A stretch of DNA of 64,000 nucleotides from Evansella cellulosilytica DSM 2522 (lineage in GTDB: Bacteria > Bacillota > Bacilli > Bacillales > Salisediminibacteriaceae). This document shows, one piece after another, positions 1 to 9,716 of this stretch. Positions within the stretch are counted from its first letter, which is position 1; every line of letters begins with the position of its first letter. The notes beneath the pieces are model-generated. The model searched no databases. It saw nothing but the letters and a program-made list of their open reading frames with translations, and was not told the origin of the DNA. Location of the stretch: NCBI RefSeq assembly GCF_000177235.2, contig NC_014829.1, forward strand, positions 4,092,001 through 4,156,000, given 5' to 3'. The position numbers were made by a program, and so were the translations under genes.

Positions 1-452
1 TCACAGACTCTTTCACGCAACTAGAAGAAGGGATGGCGGAGCTCTCCTCATCCTATAACGAGTTTCATAATGGATTGTTAAGCTATACTAACGGTGTCGC
101 TGAGCTTTCAAACGGGTACAACGAGCTTCACTCAGGTATCGTCCAATTGTCTAATGGAACAGATGAACTAGAATCTGGTGTTGGTGAATTGTACGATGGC
201 ACAAACGAATTGTACGAATCAACAAACAGATTACCTGATCAAATGAAGGAAGAAATCGATAAAATGATCGCCGAATTCGACAGATCTGATTTCGAACCAG
301 TGTCATTTGTCTCTGCAGACAACAACGAAATCAACTCGGTTCAATTCGTAATACGAACAGAAAACATCTCCATGGATGAAGCAGAAGAAACAACTGAGGA
401 AGAAGAAGAAAAAAGCTTTTGGCAAAAGCTCTGGGATTTGTTTTTTGGATAA
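1..452 (+). CDS. C-terminal part of an MMPL/RND-type membrane exporter with heptad repeats (5' partial)
   Basis: The reading frame is open from the window edge (first full codon at base 3), so this is the end of a larger gene. The visible part has about eight seven-residue repeats of the X-X-X-Leu-X-X-Gly kind (each ending in NG, SG or DG), a block around PVSFVSADNN, and an acidic tail ending in SFWQKLWDLFFG. Such heptads and a similar tail occur in Bacillus MMPL/YdgH-like transporters and in YhgE/Pip proteins; MMPL is the better match from memory. A hairpin terminator follows seven bases after the stop. The substrate cannot be judged from this fragment. Confidence 0.6.
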   Translation, partial: TDSFTQLEEGMAELSSSYNEFHNGLLSYTNGVAELSNGYNELHSGIVQLSNGTDELESGVGELYDGTNELYESTNRLPDQMKEEIDKMIAEFDRSDFEPVSFVSADNNEINSVQFVIRTENISMDEAEETTEEEEEKSFWQKLWDLFFG

Positions 453-737
453 GAAAAACGTAATAACAGCTTCGTGAAGCTGTTATTACGTCTTTTCTTA
501 GAAGCGGTGAAGAAATGATGCCAAGTTTTACTTCTTTTTCTATAAAGAGGTTGTCTCATAAATGGTAGAAAGTACTGGCAATGGCTTCGTTCGTTGCGCG
601 ACTACTATGAGAAAACCACTCATAGTAGTCTTTTAAAAGATTGCAACGACTACGCACATTGCTTTGAGGCACTGAAAAAGGTAAATTTCGACCTTTTTCA
701 GTGCTCACTACTACGCGTGGCACCATTTCCACCGCCA
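453..737. repeat. 285-bp tandem repeat, copy 1
   Basis: Copy 1 of a direct repeat with a 309-base period. It contains three inverted repeats: the terminator-like hairpin at 459-490, GACTACTATGAG/CTCATAGTAGTC near 600-631, and CACTGAAAAAGG/CCTTTTTCAGTG near 670-703. Small frames inside it are not supported by ribosome sites and I do not call them genes. Confidence 0.85.
459..490 (+). terminator. Intrinsic terminator after the MMPL-type gene
   Basis: A 15-bp perfect stem (CGTAATAACAGCTTC / GAAGCTGTTATTACG) with a GT loop is followed by TCTTTTCTT. It lies seven bases past the stop codon. An exact second copy occurs 309 bases downstream as part of the tandem repeat. Confidence 0.8.
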
Positions 738-761
738 AGTTTTAAATTTCTTATCTTTTAT

Positions 762-1046
762 GAAAAACGTAATAACAGCTTCGTGAAGCTGTTATTACGT
801 CTTTTCTTAGAAGCGGTGAAGAAATGATGCCAAGTTTTACTTCTTTTTCTATAAAGAGGTTGTCTCATAAATGGTAGAAAGTACTGGCAATGGCTTCGTT
901 CGTTGCGCGACTACTATGAGAAAACCACTCATAGTAGTCTTTTAAAAGATTGCAACGACTACGCACATTGCTTTGAGGCACTGAAAAAGGTAAATTTCGA
1001 CCTTTTTCAGTGCTCACTACTACGCGTGGCAGCATTTCCACCGCCA
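762..1046. repeat. 285-bp tandem repeat, copy 2
   Basis: Copy 2 of the repeat at 453-737. I saw one difference by eye (C at 723, G at 1032). The near identity points to a recent duplication. It ends about 20 bases from the stop of the minus-strand amylase gene, so its hairpin at 978-1013 could help end that transcript, although no T-run follows it. Confidence 0.85.
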
Positions 1047-1065
1047 TAGTTTAATTTTCACTTTA

Positions 1066-4011
1066 TTATAACTCTGATTGTTCCTTCACTGATTTTTTTC
1101 TTATCACGAACAATGTTGCTCCACCTAATAAGAGCAGTACAAGCCCCATTAACATTACTGTATAAGTGTTTGTTGCAGTATCTGGTAGCTTTTCTCCAGC
1201 TTTTTCACCTGATTCTTCATCAAGTTTAGAATCCGAATCATCCTTCACTACTTCCGAATCCGAATCTTCTGACTTTTTGTCTTCCTCAGAATCTGTGTCT
1301 TCCTGTTCTCTTGGCTGTTCCTCATCTTCGTCTTGTATAGGTTCTTCCCCATTAGGATCTTTTTCTTCATCTTTGTCTTCGTCTTGTGGATCCTCAGGTA
1401 AATCTTGTTCTTCATTAGCTACAGTTAATAGAACGGTACCTCCGTCAGCCATCGCTGGAATACTTACAGTTACTTCTGTTCCATCCGCTTCGTACGTTAC
1501 TCCACTGTAGCTATCTGTTACTGTAGCACCAGATTCAACCTCGAGTGTTACTTCTTGCACCTCTTCCGAAACGTTTAAACCAACAAACACACTTTCTCCT
1601 TCAAACGAACGATCAAATACAAGAAACTCTTCTTCATCTGATCCTGCTATTTGACTTCGATCACCTCTTGCAAAAATGAGGGAATGATCATTTCTAAATG
1701 ACAATAGCTTTTGATAGTGTTCTAGAATGTGATTATCCTCAACACTATCCCAATCTAAGTCATACCTGTTGTCATATTGTGGCCAGTTATTCGCACCAGA
1801 TTGACCAAGCTCCTCGCCGTAATAAATAACCGGTTGCCCTTTAGCTGTTATTTGAAGCGCTGCAGCTATTTTAAGCATTCCTTCATTTCCATCGACTAGA
1901 TGACTAAGGAAACCATCTTCATCGTGACTTCCAAGAAACTGTCCTAGTGTTGCCGTATTGTCAATTATTGCGTTTCTCTCAATCAGATCTTGGTTGACGC
2001 TTTCCAGTTGCCCTTGTGCAAACCTCCTTGCACTTCCCTTAAATTCAAAGTCTAGTAGCGAATCCATTGTTCCCGTATTTAGGTAGCCATGATCATTATT
2101 TTGCCCAGCACCCCAAGACTCACCAATTAGTTTAAAATCAGGTTTCAACAATGTTAATTCTGTTTTAAATTGTTGCCATGTAGCATCATCTACGTGTTTC
2201 ACTGTGTCTACTCGATAGTAAGAAATCGTATTACCATTTTCCGTTGTAGCACGATCTATCCAGCTCGTTTGCCAATCAATCAGTGTTTCACTCACGCTTG
2301 GGTCCTCAGTAATAAAATCAGGTAAATAGGATAGTTCCATCGTTAAATCATTAGATCCTGGTCTTTCTCGAATCATCCCTTCGAACCGCTCACGATCAGC
2401 GTCTGTCGGATAGCCAATTGGACGCTCATCTTCAGGTAGAGCATCCTCCATCTTTAGGCCGTATCCTGGATGATTCAAAACAACATCGACCATGATTTTC
2501 ATGTTACGCTCAGCTGCTGAATCAATTAGTTCATGGAAATCTTCTAATGTACCAAGATGTGGGTTAAGTTCTTCAAAATTCTTTGCCCAATACCCATGAT
2601 AGCCAAAAAATGCACCTGGACTGCCCTCTGGTGTATCTACAGAACCGAGGTCATGGCCAATGTTCTCCACTATTGGCGTGATCCAAATAGTATTAATACC
2701 TAAATCTTCCAAATAGTCTAGGTTTTTCGTAATCCCTTTAAAATCTCCACCTTGATAAGTACCACGGATATTGTCGTAATTTTCATAACCGATACCGTAT
2801 GGATCATTGTTGCTTGGATCACCATCATAAAAACGGTCTGTTAGCATAAAATAAATAATCGCTTCATCCCAGTCAAAGTCACCATTTTTCTCTGGACGCG
2901 GTTCAACTTGAACCGTTGTTGTGGTGTGATACGTTCCGTTATCTTCATCAACGACTGTTATTGGAATTGTTTTCTCACCTGGTTCAATATCGTAACGAAC
3001 GGAAATTGATATTCTATTATTAAATGAAACTACTTGCTTCTTATTTGATCCACCTAATTCAGTAAGATCGATGAATATTTCATTAATTCCTACGTCATCA
3101 TTGTTCTCAATATCCACCGATAAAACAGCATTTTCATTATAGTTCAATGAAGAAGAAACTTCTCCAGAAACGGTGATATCATACTCGCCGTCCTTATACT
3201 CTATTTCTTCTTCCTCTTCATCTATATAATACGGATTCGTATATATATGATTATTTCTTCCGTTAATGAAAATTTGATCATGATTTTCTAAGTCTTCAAA
3301 CGTAAAGTCACCAAACTGTTCAGTCGTTTCCATATTTACAAACAAGAAACGAATATGAGTACCATCTTCTCTATACTCAACGTCAGTATATGCCCCATGT
3401 TTCCCTACTTGATCATTAGAAAAAGGTTGTGCTCCAATTGGCCAACCGCCTCTATCTTCGGACATTTCTAATACGTCTCCCCATAACCATAATCCCCATG
3501 GTTCATAAGAGCCGTCTTCTGAGTAGTAATGAACTCGAATATGGTTTTCCTCTAACTCCACTGGTTCATAAAGGGAAATGTCACCATCTCTAGATATCCA
3601 AACCTCGTCCATATTTTCTGAAATAATATCAATTTTCAAAGAGGAATCTAGTAATTCCGTATCTTCATATAACACGATCATTTCTAATAACTCAGGATCT
3701 TCGATAAGCTCAATATCTACATATGGTCCGTAGTCAGTTGCTTGTCCCTCTGGAAAAGCCATCCCATTTGGCCAGCTGTCTAACTCTTCAGACCAGGTTG
3801 CTGCGTCTCCGTAAATCCATAACCTTATATTAGCAATCTCAAGTTCTCCACTTTCAAAGTGAACACGTATATGATTCTCTGGAATATCCGACTGTCCCTC
3901 ATGCTCCTCCGCATTAACAAATGGTGTTGGAGAAAATTTAGGAATCAAAGTAAACAACATAATAATAATCATACTAATAGCTAAGTAACGATTGTTTTTA
4001 CGCTTCAGCAA
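1066..4011 (-). CDS. Cell-wall-anchored GH13 amylase/pullulanase-type enzyme with two starch-binding domains
   Basis: Predicted to cut alpha-glucans outside the cell. Order: signal peptide (about 1-34), two pullulanase-associated/CBM41-like domains (about 44-145 and 155-262, each starting NHIRVH), a beta-sandwich (about 272-372), a GH13 barrel (about 378-800), a highly acidic linker, LPDTAT (942-947), a membrane segment and a basic tail. The GH13 triad is present: Asp602 (YRVDTVKH), Glu631 (IGESWG) and Asp697 (GSHDED). The start is TTG behind GGAAGG; the paralogue at 4448-6991 has ATG one codon later, where this gene has CTG. It is the last gene of the starch block, with a cre-like site upstream. 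Exact product specificity cannot be read from sequence. Confidence 0.9.
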   Translation of the reverse strand: MLKRKNNRYLAISMIIIMLFTLIPKFSPTPFVNAEEHEGQSDIPENHIRVHFESGELEIANIRLWIYGDAATWSEELDSWPNGMAFPEGQATDYGPYVDIELIEDPELLEMIVLYEDTELLDSSLKIDIISENMDEVWISRDGDISLYEPVELEENHIRVHYYSEDGSYEPWGLWLWGDVLEMSEDRGGWPIGAQPFSNDQVGKHGAYTDVEYREDGTHIRFLFVNMETTEQFGDFTFEDLENHDQIFINGRNNHIYTNPYYIDEEEEEIEYKDGEYDITVSGEVSSSLNYNENAVLSVDIENNDDVGINEIFIDLTELGGSNKKQVVSFNNRISISVRYDIEPGEKTIPITVVDEDNGTYHTTTTVQVEPRPEKNGDFDWDEAIIYFMLTDRFYDGDPSNNDPYGIGYENYDNIRGTYQGGDFKGITKNLDYLEDLGINTIWITPIVENIGHDLGSVDTPEGSPGAFFGYHGYWAKNFEELNPHLGTLEDFHELIDSAAERNMKIMVDVVLNHPGYGLKMEDALPEDERPIGYPTDADRERFEGMIRERPGSNDLTMELSYLPDFITEDPSVSETLIDWQTSWIDRATTENGNTISYYRVDTVKHVDDATWQQFKTELTLLKPDFKLIGESWGAGQNNDHGYLNTGTMDSLLDFEFKGSARRFAQGQLESVNQDLIERNAIIDNTATLGQFLGSHDEDGFLSHLVDGNEGMLKIAAALQITAKGQPVIYYGEELGQSGANNWPQYDNRYDLDWDSVEDNHILEHYQKLLSFRNDHSLIFARGDRSQIAGSDEEEFLVFDRSFEGESVFVGLNVSEEVQEVTLEVESGATVTDSYSGVTYEADGTEVTVSIPAMADGGTVLLTVANEEQDLPEDPQDEDKDEEKDPNGEEPIQDEDEEQPREQEDTDSEEDKKSEDSDSEVVKDDSDSKLDEESGEKAGEKLPDTATNTYTVMLMGLVLLLLGGATLFVIRKKSVKEQSEL

Positions 4012-4447
4012 TATCCTTCCACTCCCTTAGTTAATTTAAGTGTTCATAAAAATCCAAAATCTCAGTTTGAACTAAACTAGTACACTAGTATGCGACAACC
4101 ACCTCCCTTGTTGTCGTTCTATACCTCGGTTAATACACAAAACGTTCGTTTCCCTCTATCCTTTGTCCCTACAACAGTGCAAACGTTTGCATAATTAGCT
4201 CCAACTTTTCCTTATACTTGCTTGTTCCTTTAATGCTGTAATTTTAACAAAAACGCTTTCCAGGGATAGGCTGGCTATTACGTAACTAGAAAGCTACTCT
4301 TTAGATAGTTCGTTAAATGAGGTCAGAAAAAGGAAACACCAAGAGAGTGAAAAGGTCGATTTGATCCTTTCTTACGAGCCCTCTAAAACGCCCTTTTTCC
4401 GTACCTCACTTGTCATGTTTAAACACGAACATCAAGCTAATCTTATG
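4012..4447. other. Intergenic region between the two amylase genes
   Basis: It holds a perfect cre-like palindrome (4178-4191) and a direct repeat ACTAGTACACTAGT near 4078. No convincing intrinsic terminator for the upstream amylase gene was seen. The 436-base gap and the cre-like site suggest that the distal amylase gene may have its own promoter; no clear -35/-10 pair was found. Confidence 0.5.
4178..4191. promoter_or_regulatory. cre-like catabolite control site
   Basis: TGCAAACGTTTGCA is a perfect 14-bp palindrome and fits the Bacillus CcpA cre consensus (TGNAANCGNWNNCA). It lies about 167 bases before the start of the distal amylase gene. It differs from the TTAAACGTTTAA operators near 14.4-14.7 kb, so CcpA is the likelier ligand; a LacI-type local regulator is the alternative. 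Confidence 0.6.
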
Positions 4448-6991
4448 TCATTTAACAAGTGCTTTTTTTCTATTGAATAAATACAATCCTGCTCCTACAA
4501 GGAATAACATAGAACCTATCAATAAGACATTGTACATAGATGTACTAGTATCTGGTAATTCCCCGCCATCTTTATTAGTATCTTTATCGCTACTTAACGA
4601 CGTTTCTTTTGATTCTTGACTACTATCGTCTCCATCAGATGTAGCACCACGAAGTGATTCCAATTCTTTTTCTAATTCCTCTATCAGACTATCTCGCTCA
4701 GATAGCATTTTTTCTAACGCCTCATACCTTGCTTTAAGCTCTTCTAATTCTTTTGTAATTGCTTCATTTTCTTTTTCTAATTCTGCATTTCTTTCCTGTA
4801 ATTCATTTATTAAATCTTTTAATCGCTGCAGCTCATCCTCTACATCGACCGGAATTTCTGGATCTGTCGGTTCTGGTTCTCCCTCTTCCTGACCTGGTGC
4901 TAGAACGATATATTCCCACGCAGCAAAATCGAACGAATGCGTTTCTTCTAAAACAAACTCCGTACCTTCAAAATAAGATACATACTCTCCTGCTGTTGAA
5001 CCAGCATGAACCGTTCCTGAAACATCACTATCAGACAAGTTCATCATGACAACAACTTTATTACCATTCATCTCTCTTTCAAAGGCTAAAAGATGGTCAT
5101 CTGATGTATCTAAAAAGACAATATCACCACCAGCAGCGCCATTCCACAATGCCTCATTATCCTTTTTCAATTGAATCAAGTCTTGATAGAACGCTTGCAT
5201 AGACAAGTCGCTCCAATCGATTTCATCTTTATCAAAGAAATTCAAACGCTTATCTAGACCAGCTTCTTGCCCAGAGTAAATGAGTGGGATACCTGGAACC
5301 GTAAAATATAAGGCAGCCATTGCATCCGCAGCGTCACCAAATGTTTCATTAATTGTTCCTTCCCAAGAATTCTCATCATGGCTCGTTAGGAACTGCATTG
5401 GATAAGTTCCAATAGGATACAGCTCTTTTGCTTCTTCAAAATGTGAAATTACATCACTTTTGTCACTGCTTCCATCTGCTATATCAATCATGATATGATG
5501 GAATGCCCAGCCCCAATTAACGAAGAAGGCTTCTTCTAAAAAGTCATACCTCATATTGTCTTCCGCTAACATGAACACTGGCTTAATGGCATTTAATTCT
5601 GCACTAATTTCTTCCCAAAAATCTTTAGGAACGCCTGTCGCATAGTCTGCTCGGTATCCATCAACGCCAACTTCCTCCACCCAATACAACATGGCCTCTT
5701 TCATTTCCTGACGCATATCTTCATTAGAGTAATCAAGCTGTGCAACATCCGTCCATCCGAATTCTTCTACATGCGTAATATCTCCATCATCATTTTTTTC
5801 ATAATATTCTGGATTTTCTTCAATCCATGCGTGATCCCAACCAGTATGATTTGCAACCCAGTCTAACACGACATAAAATCCCATATCCTGAGCGGTATCA
5901 ACTAATCTTTGAAAGTCTTCCATTGTCCCGAATTCAGGATTAATTGCTGTGTAATCTTGTACAGCATAATAAGACCCTAATTCTCCCATTCTTCTCTCTT
6001 CTGATATTGGATGAATTGGCATAAACCAAAGAATATCTACACCTAATTCTTGTAATCGAGGAAGATGCTCTTCAAACGCCTCAAACGTTCCCTCTTCTGT
6101 GTATTGTCTAACGTTAACTTCATAAAGTACGGAATTTTTTGACCACTCTGGTATCGTTGCGTTCGTCTCGACTTGTTCTACTACTTCTCTTACATAGTAT
6201 GGATTTGTATAAGCACGATTATCTTCACCGTTAACAAATATTTGATCATGGTTCCCTAAATCTGAAAACGAAACTTCTCCAAACTGTTCTTCCGTTTCAC
6301 GGTTCACATACAAGAATCTAATTACATTAGCAGCTTCTTTGTATTCAACATCAATGTACGCGCCATACTTTCCTACTTGATCATCAGAAAATGGATATGC
6401 ACCTGTTGGCCATCCACCTCTACTTTCTGAAGTTTCAACTAGATCTCCCCATAACCACAATCCCCATGGCTCATATATACCTTCTTCATTATACCAATGG
6501 ATTCGAATATGGTTTTCCTCTAGTTCGACCGGCTCATAAAGGGAAACATCACCTTCTCTAGATACCCAAACCTCATTCATCTCTTCTGAGATCATATTTA
6601 TTTTTATAGAAGAACCTAATAAATGATCACCTTCATATATTACAATAAACTCTACCAACTCTGGATCTTCTGCTAGTTCTATATCGACATATGGCCCGTA
6701 GTCTGTAGCTTGTCCTTCAGGAAATACCATCCCATTTGGCCAACTACCTAATTCTTCAGACCATGTTGCCACATCCTCATAAACCCATAATCTTAAGTCC
6801 TCAACATTAAGGTCTCCACTTTCAAAATGAACGCGTAGGTGATTCTCTGGGATATCCGTTTCTACAACCTCTACATCATCTTGCTCCTGTGCATTGGCAA
6901 GCAGTGCTGTCGAAAATGATGGCATTAAACTTAATAACATAATAACTACTAAGCTCATAGCTAAGTAACGTTTGCTTTTCTTCTTCATCAA
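4448..6991 (-). CDS. Cell-wall-anchored GH13 alpha-amylase with two starch-binding domains and coiled-coil stalk
   Basis: Paralogue of the amylase at 1066-4011; the first ~270 residues align closely, the catalytic halves differ. Order: signal peptide, two CBM41/PUD-like domains (about 50-145, 160-262), GH13 domain (about 280-640), C-terminal beta domain, a long Glu/Lys/Leu coiled coil (about 712-782), LPDTST (812-817), membrane segment, basic tail. Triad: Asp449 (GYRADYA), Glu477 (LAEDN) and Asp539 (TSHDEN), numbered from TTG at 6991. ATG at 6988 is better spaced from the AGGAAT ribosome site and is probably the true start. The coiled coil may act as a wall-spanning stalk (inference). Confidence 0.9.
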   Translation of the reverse strand: MMKKKSKRYLAMSLVVIMLLSLMPSFSTALLANAQEQDDVEVVETDIPENHLRVHFESGDLNVEDLRLWVYEDVATWSEELGSWPNGMVFPEGQATDYGPYVDIELAEDPELVEFIVIYEGDHLLGSSIKINMISEEMNEVWVSREGDVSLYEPVELEENHIRIHWYNEEGIYEPWGLWLWGDLVETSESRGGWPTGAYPFSDDQVGKYGAYIDVEYKEAANVIRFLYVNRETEEQFGEVSFSDLGNHDQIFVNGEDNRAYTNPYYVREVVEQVETNATIPEWSKNSVLYEVNVRQYTEEGTFEAFEEHLPRLQELGVDILWFMPIHPISEERRMGELGSYYAVQDYTAINPEFGTMEDFQRLVDTAQDMGFYVVLDWVANHTGWDHAWIEENPEYYEKNDDGDITHVEEFGWTDVAQLDYSNEDMRQEMKEAMLYWVEEVGVDGYRADYATGVPKDFWEEISAELNAIKPVFMLAEDNMRYDFLEEAFFVNWGWAFHHIMIDIADGSSDKSDVISHFEEAKELYPIGTYPMQFLTSHDENSWEGTINETFGDAADAMAALYFTVPGIPLIYSGQEAGLDKRLNFFDKDEIDWSDLSMQAFYQDLIQLKKDNEALWNGAAGGDIVFLDTSDDHLLAFEREMNGNKVVVMMNLSDSDVSGTVHAGSTAGEYVSYFEGTEFVLEETHSFDFAAWEYIVLAPGQEEGEPEPTDPEIPVDVEDELQRLKDLINELQERNAELEKENEAITKELEELKARYEALEKMLSERDSLIEELEKELESLRGATSDGDDSSQESKETSLSSDKDTNKDGGELPDTSTSMYNVLLIGSMLFLVGAGLYLFNRKKALVK

Positions 6992-7309
6992 TATTCCTCA
7001 CTCCTCTTATTAGTTAGCTACAATTAATGGTCGTGACATTCAATGTAAAGGACCACCCCCTTTGTTGTAGTGAAAAATAAGTACGTATGATGAAAACCAA
7101 GGCCGAAGATTCAGGGACAATCACTTTACCGATTGAAAACCCTTTCATTTCAAATTAAAGAAAAAGCAAAGGTAATAAAAGAAGGATAAATTAGACTCTT
7201 CCTATATAATTTGAGGGTCTGAAAAAGTAAAGACAGACTTGTTCAGTTCCCTCTATAATTGCCCTTGCTTTTTCTAATTCTCTAAATGACTACATTACTC
7301 GCATCGATC
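6992..7309. other. Intergenic region upstream of the proximal amylase gene
   Basis: A-rich spacer between the GH31 gene and the amylase gene. GAAAAAGCAAAGG (about 7162) and CCCTTGCTTTTTC (about 7263) form a long-range inverted repeat with a loop near 90 bases. No clear promoter, operator or compact terminator was seen. Confidence 0.4.
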
Positions 7310-9688
7310 TTAAAACTCGTTCCGACCTAGTTTTACTTCCAATTTATTGTCTGCGAGTCGTTTGCTATTGTTTTGCACATTTCCATTTACGAATACTTCG
7401 AGATCTTCTACTATGCCGTGAATAACAAAGACAGCATTTTTCCATTCTGGTTGATACTCATCATGCTCAACATGAGTTAATATGTCCAACCGATTTTTCT
7501 CTAGCTTCGCTTCAAATCTACATTGATAAAAAGAGCCTCGCTCATACTCAAAGGATTTGCCATCGTCTTCGTAATACGTAAATGTGCTTTTCTCTTCATC
7601 AGTTACGTAGATGTGCACCTTCAGCTCCGTTTCCTTTGCCTCTGTAGAGCTTTTTACTGTTCCATGTGTAAGAATTGATCCCTCTTTCACAAAAATAGGA
7701 AGTATATCAAGCGCCGCTTGGACGAGGTGATGCTTTCCACCTTCAAGCTTCACTTCCGTCCAATAATTGACCCAATTCCCTTCAGGTAAGTAAACTACAC
7801 GATGGTACGTATCTGGTGTTGTGATTGGGGCAACAAGGACGTCTGCACCAATAAGAAATTGGTCTGATAAATTAAACGTATTTTTGTCGTTTGGATATTC
7901 TAGTACTAGTGGACGCATGACTGGTTCACCTGTAACACTCGCTTCTTGGAATAAAGTATATAAATAAGGTAGCCAGACATAGCGCTCCTGAATATATTTC
8001 TTCACTACCGCTTCATATTTTTCTCCGAACATCCATGGCTCTTGATGAATAGAATTTAATTCGCTATGGTTTCTAAAGAAAGGAGTAAATGTTCCAAATT
8101 GTGTCCAACGAGCAAGTAATTGGCCGTTGGAATCATGGGCAAATCCCCCAACATCCGGACCACAGAACGGCACACCCGAAATACCTAAATTCATACACAT
8201 TGGAATTGCCATCTGAAGGTGCTCCCAGAAGCTGCGATTATCGCCAGTCCAAACCGCCGCATATCTTTGTACCCCAGCAAATCCAGCTCTCGTGAGTAAA
8301 AATGGACGGTTCCCTTTCAAATGGTTTTTCATCCCTTCATAAGTTGCCTCTCCCATTAGCAGGCCATAAAGATTATGAAGTTCACGATGTGTTTTTGGGT
8401 CTCCGTCGTTATCATGCATGACCTTTATATCCATCGTTTTCGTTTCATTAAATACAGCTGGTTCATTCATATCATTCCAAATACCTTCAATTCCTAGATC
8501 AGAATAAAATTGATGATTTTTTCCCCACCAACGACGAACCTCGCTGTTTGTAAAATCAGGAAATGCACTTTCTCCTGGCCAAACATCACCAGTATAAATG
8601 TCTCCTTCTATATACTTACAGAATTGATCGTTTCTAACTCCCTCTTGATAAATGTTGTATTCTGGATCGACCTTTACACCTGGATCTACAATTGGCACAA
8701 CACGGACACCTTGATTTTTTAAATCATGTAGAAGCTTTTTCGGGTTCGGAAACCTTCCTTCGTCAAATGTAAAAACTCTATACCCGTTCATGTAATGTAG
8801 ATCTAAATATATGGCGTCTAAAGGGATGTCTTTTTCCTTAAATGTATTTACAACATCCCTCACTTCCTCCTCTGTTTCATAGCTATAGCGAGATTGATGA
8901 TAGCCCAATGCCCATTTTGGTGGAAGTGGCATTTTCCCTGTTAGCTCAGAAAACTGTGCAACCACCTCTTTCGGCGATGGCCCTGCAAATACATAATAAT
9001 CTAGCTGTCCGCCTTCCGCAGAAAAAGAGTATGTGTCATCAGAAGTTTTCATATCGAAAACAGTCTTAAATGTATTGTCAAAATAAATGCCATGAGCTTT
9101 ACCATTTCGAACCGTCATAAAGTATGGAATAGATTGATAGAGTGAATCTATTTCTGGGTTATGTGGCGCATACACATCGGTATTCCACATTGTCATCTTT
9201 TCGCCACGTTTATCTAGGAAGCTCGTTTTTTCACCAAATCCGTAAAAATGATCTTCGGCATCCATTTGCTTATAGCAGATCACTTCGTTTTTATCATTAA
9301 ATCCCATTCCTACATGATCGTCTTTCACTAGTAACTTCTTATGATGATCAAAAATAGAAATGGAGACTTGGTCTCTTTTTATAACAAGCGTAAGTTTCTC
9401 ACTTGCAACTCGAAGTTCTTTTTCACCTTCTGTAATATGAGGCTTAATTTGTTCACGCTCTCCCACTACAGCAAAGCTTGATTGATAACTTGGTCTACCT
9501 TTATGATTCATAATGATACGAACGATATCGTCTCTATAAAACAATATGGAGACATAGCCGTTATCACATTGAAATACTACTGCATTATTCTCTATATTGT
9601 AGGATTTAACGGTACCTAAGCTTTGATAATTAACTTTACTTCCATGCTTTTTATTTTCTGGTAATATTGCGAAACTTGTATCTTCCAT
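7310..9688 (-). CDS. GH31 family alpha-glucosidase
   Basis: A 792-residue enzyme without a signal peptide, so probably cytoplasmic, releasing glucose from imported maltodextrins. It has an N-terminal beta-sandwich (to about residue 250), the GH31 barrel, and C-terminal beta domains. The nucleophile is Asp406 in WNDMNEP and the acid/base Asp483 in WTGDNRSFW, both as expected for GH31; FFRNHS is also present. It follows mdxG by 28 bases and starts at ATG behind GGAGGAGG, so it is in the same operon. The B. subtilis mdx region uses GH13 and GH65 enzymes at this step. Substrate linkage (alpha-1,4 versus alpha-1,6) cannot be decided here. Confidence 0.92.
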   Translation of the reverse strand: MEDTSFAILPENKKHGSKVNYQSLGTVKSYNIENNAVVFQCDNGYVSILFYRDDIVRIIMNHKGRPSYQSSFAVVGEREQIKPHITEGEKELRVASEKLTLVIKRDQVSISIFDHHKKLLVKDDHVGMGFNDKNEVICYKQMDAEDHFYGFGEKTSFLDKRGEKMTMWNTDVYAPHNPEIDSLYQSIPYFMTVRNGKAHGIYFDNTFKTVFDMKTSDDTYSFSAEGGQLDYYVFAGPSPKEVVAQFSELTGKMPLPPKWALGYHQSRYSYETEEEVRDVVNTFKEKDIPLDAIYLDLHYMNGYRVFTFDEGRFPNPKKLLHDLKNQGVRVVPIVDPGVKVDPEYNIYQEGVRNDQFCKYIEGDIYTGDVWPGESAFPDFTNSEVRRWWGKNHQFYSDLGIEGIWNDMNEPAVFNETKTMDIKVMHDNDGDPKTHRELHNLYGLLMGEATYEGMKNHLKGNRPFLLTRAGFAGVQRYAAVWTGDNRSFWEHLQMAIPMCMNLGISGVPFCGPDVGGFAHDSNGQLLARWTQFGTFTPFFRNHSELNSIHQEPWMFGEKYEAVVKKYIQERYVWLPYLYTLFQEASVTGEPVMRPLVLEYPNDKNTFNLSDQFLIGADVLVAPITTPDTYHRVVYLPEGNWVNYWTEVKLEGGKHHLVQAALDILPIFVKEGSILTHGTVKSSTEAKETELKVHIYVTDEEKSTFTYYEDDGKSFEYERGSFYQCRFEAKLEKNRLDILTHVEHDEYQPEWKNAVFVIHGIVEDLEVFVNGNVQNNSKRLADNKLEVKLGRNEF

Positions 9689-9716
9689 TAAGGCTCCTCC
9701 TCCTTTATGTGATGTT

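Noticed and set aside
594-827. 77-residue protein in the 285-bp repeat
   Set aside because: The frame runs through hairpins and across the repeat junction, has no ribosome site, and is not kept as a unit in copy 2.
4178-4191. Fifth operator of the LacI-type repressor
   Set aside because: The palindrome has GCAAACGTTTGC, not TTAAACGTTTAA; it fits a CcpA cre site better.
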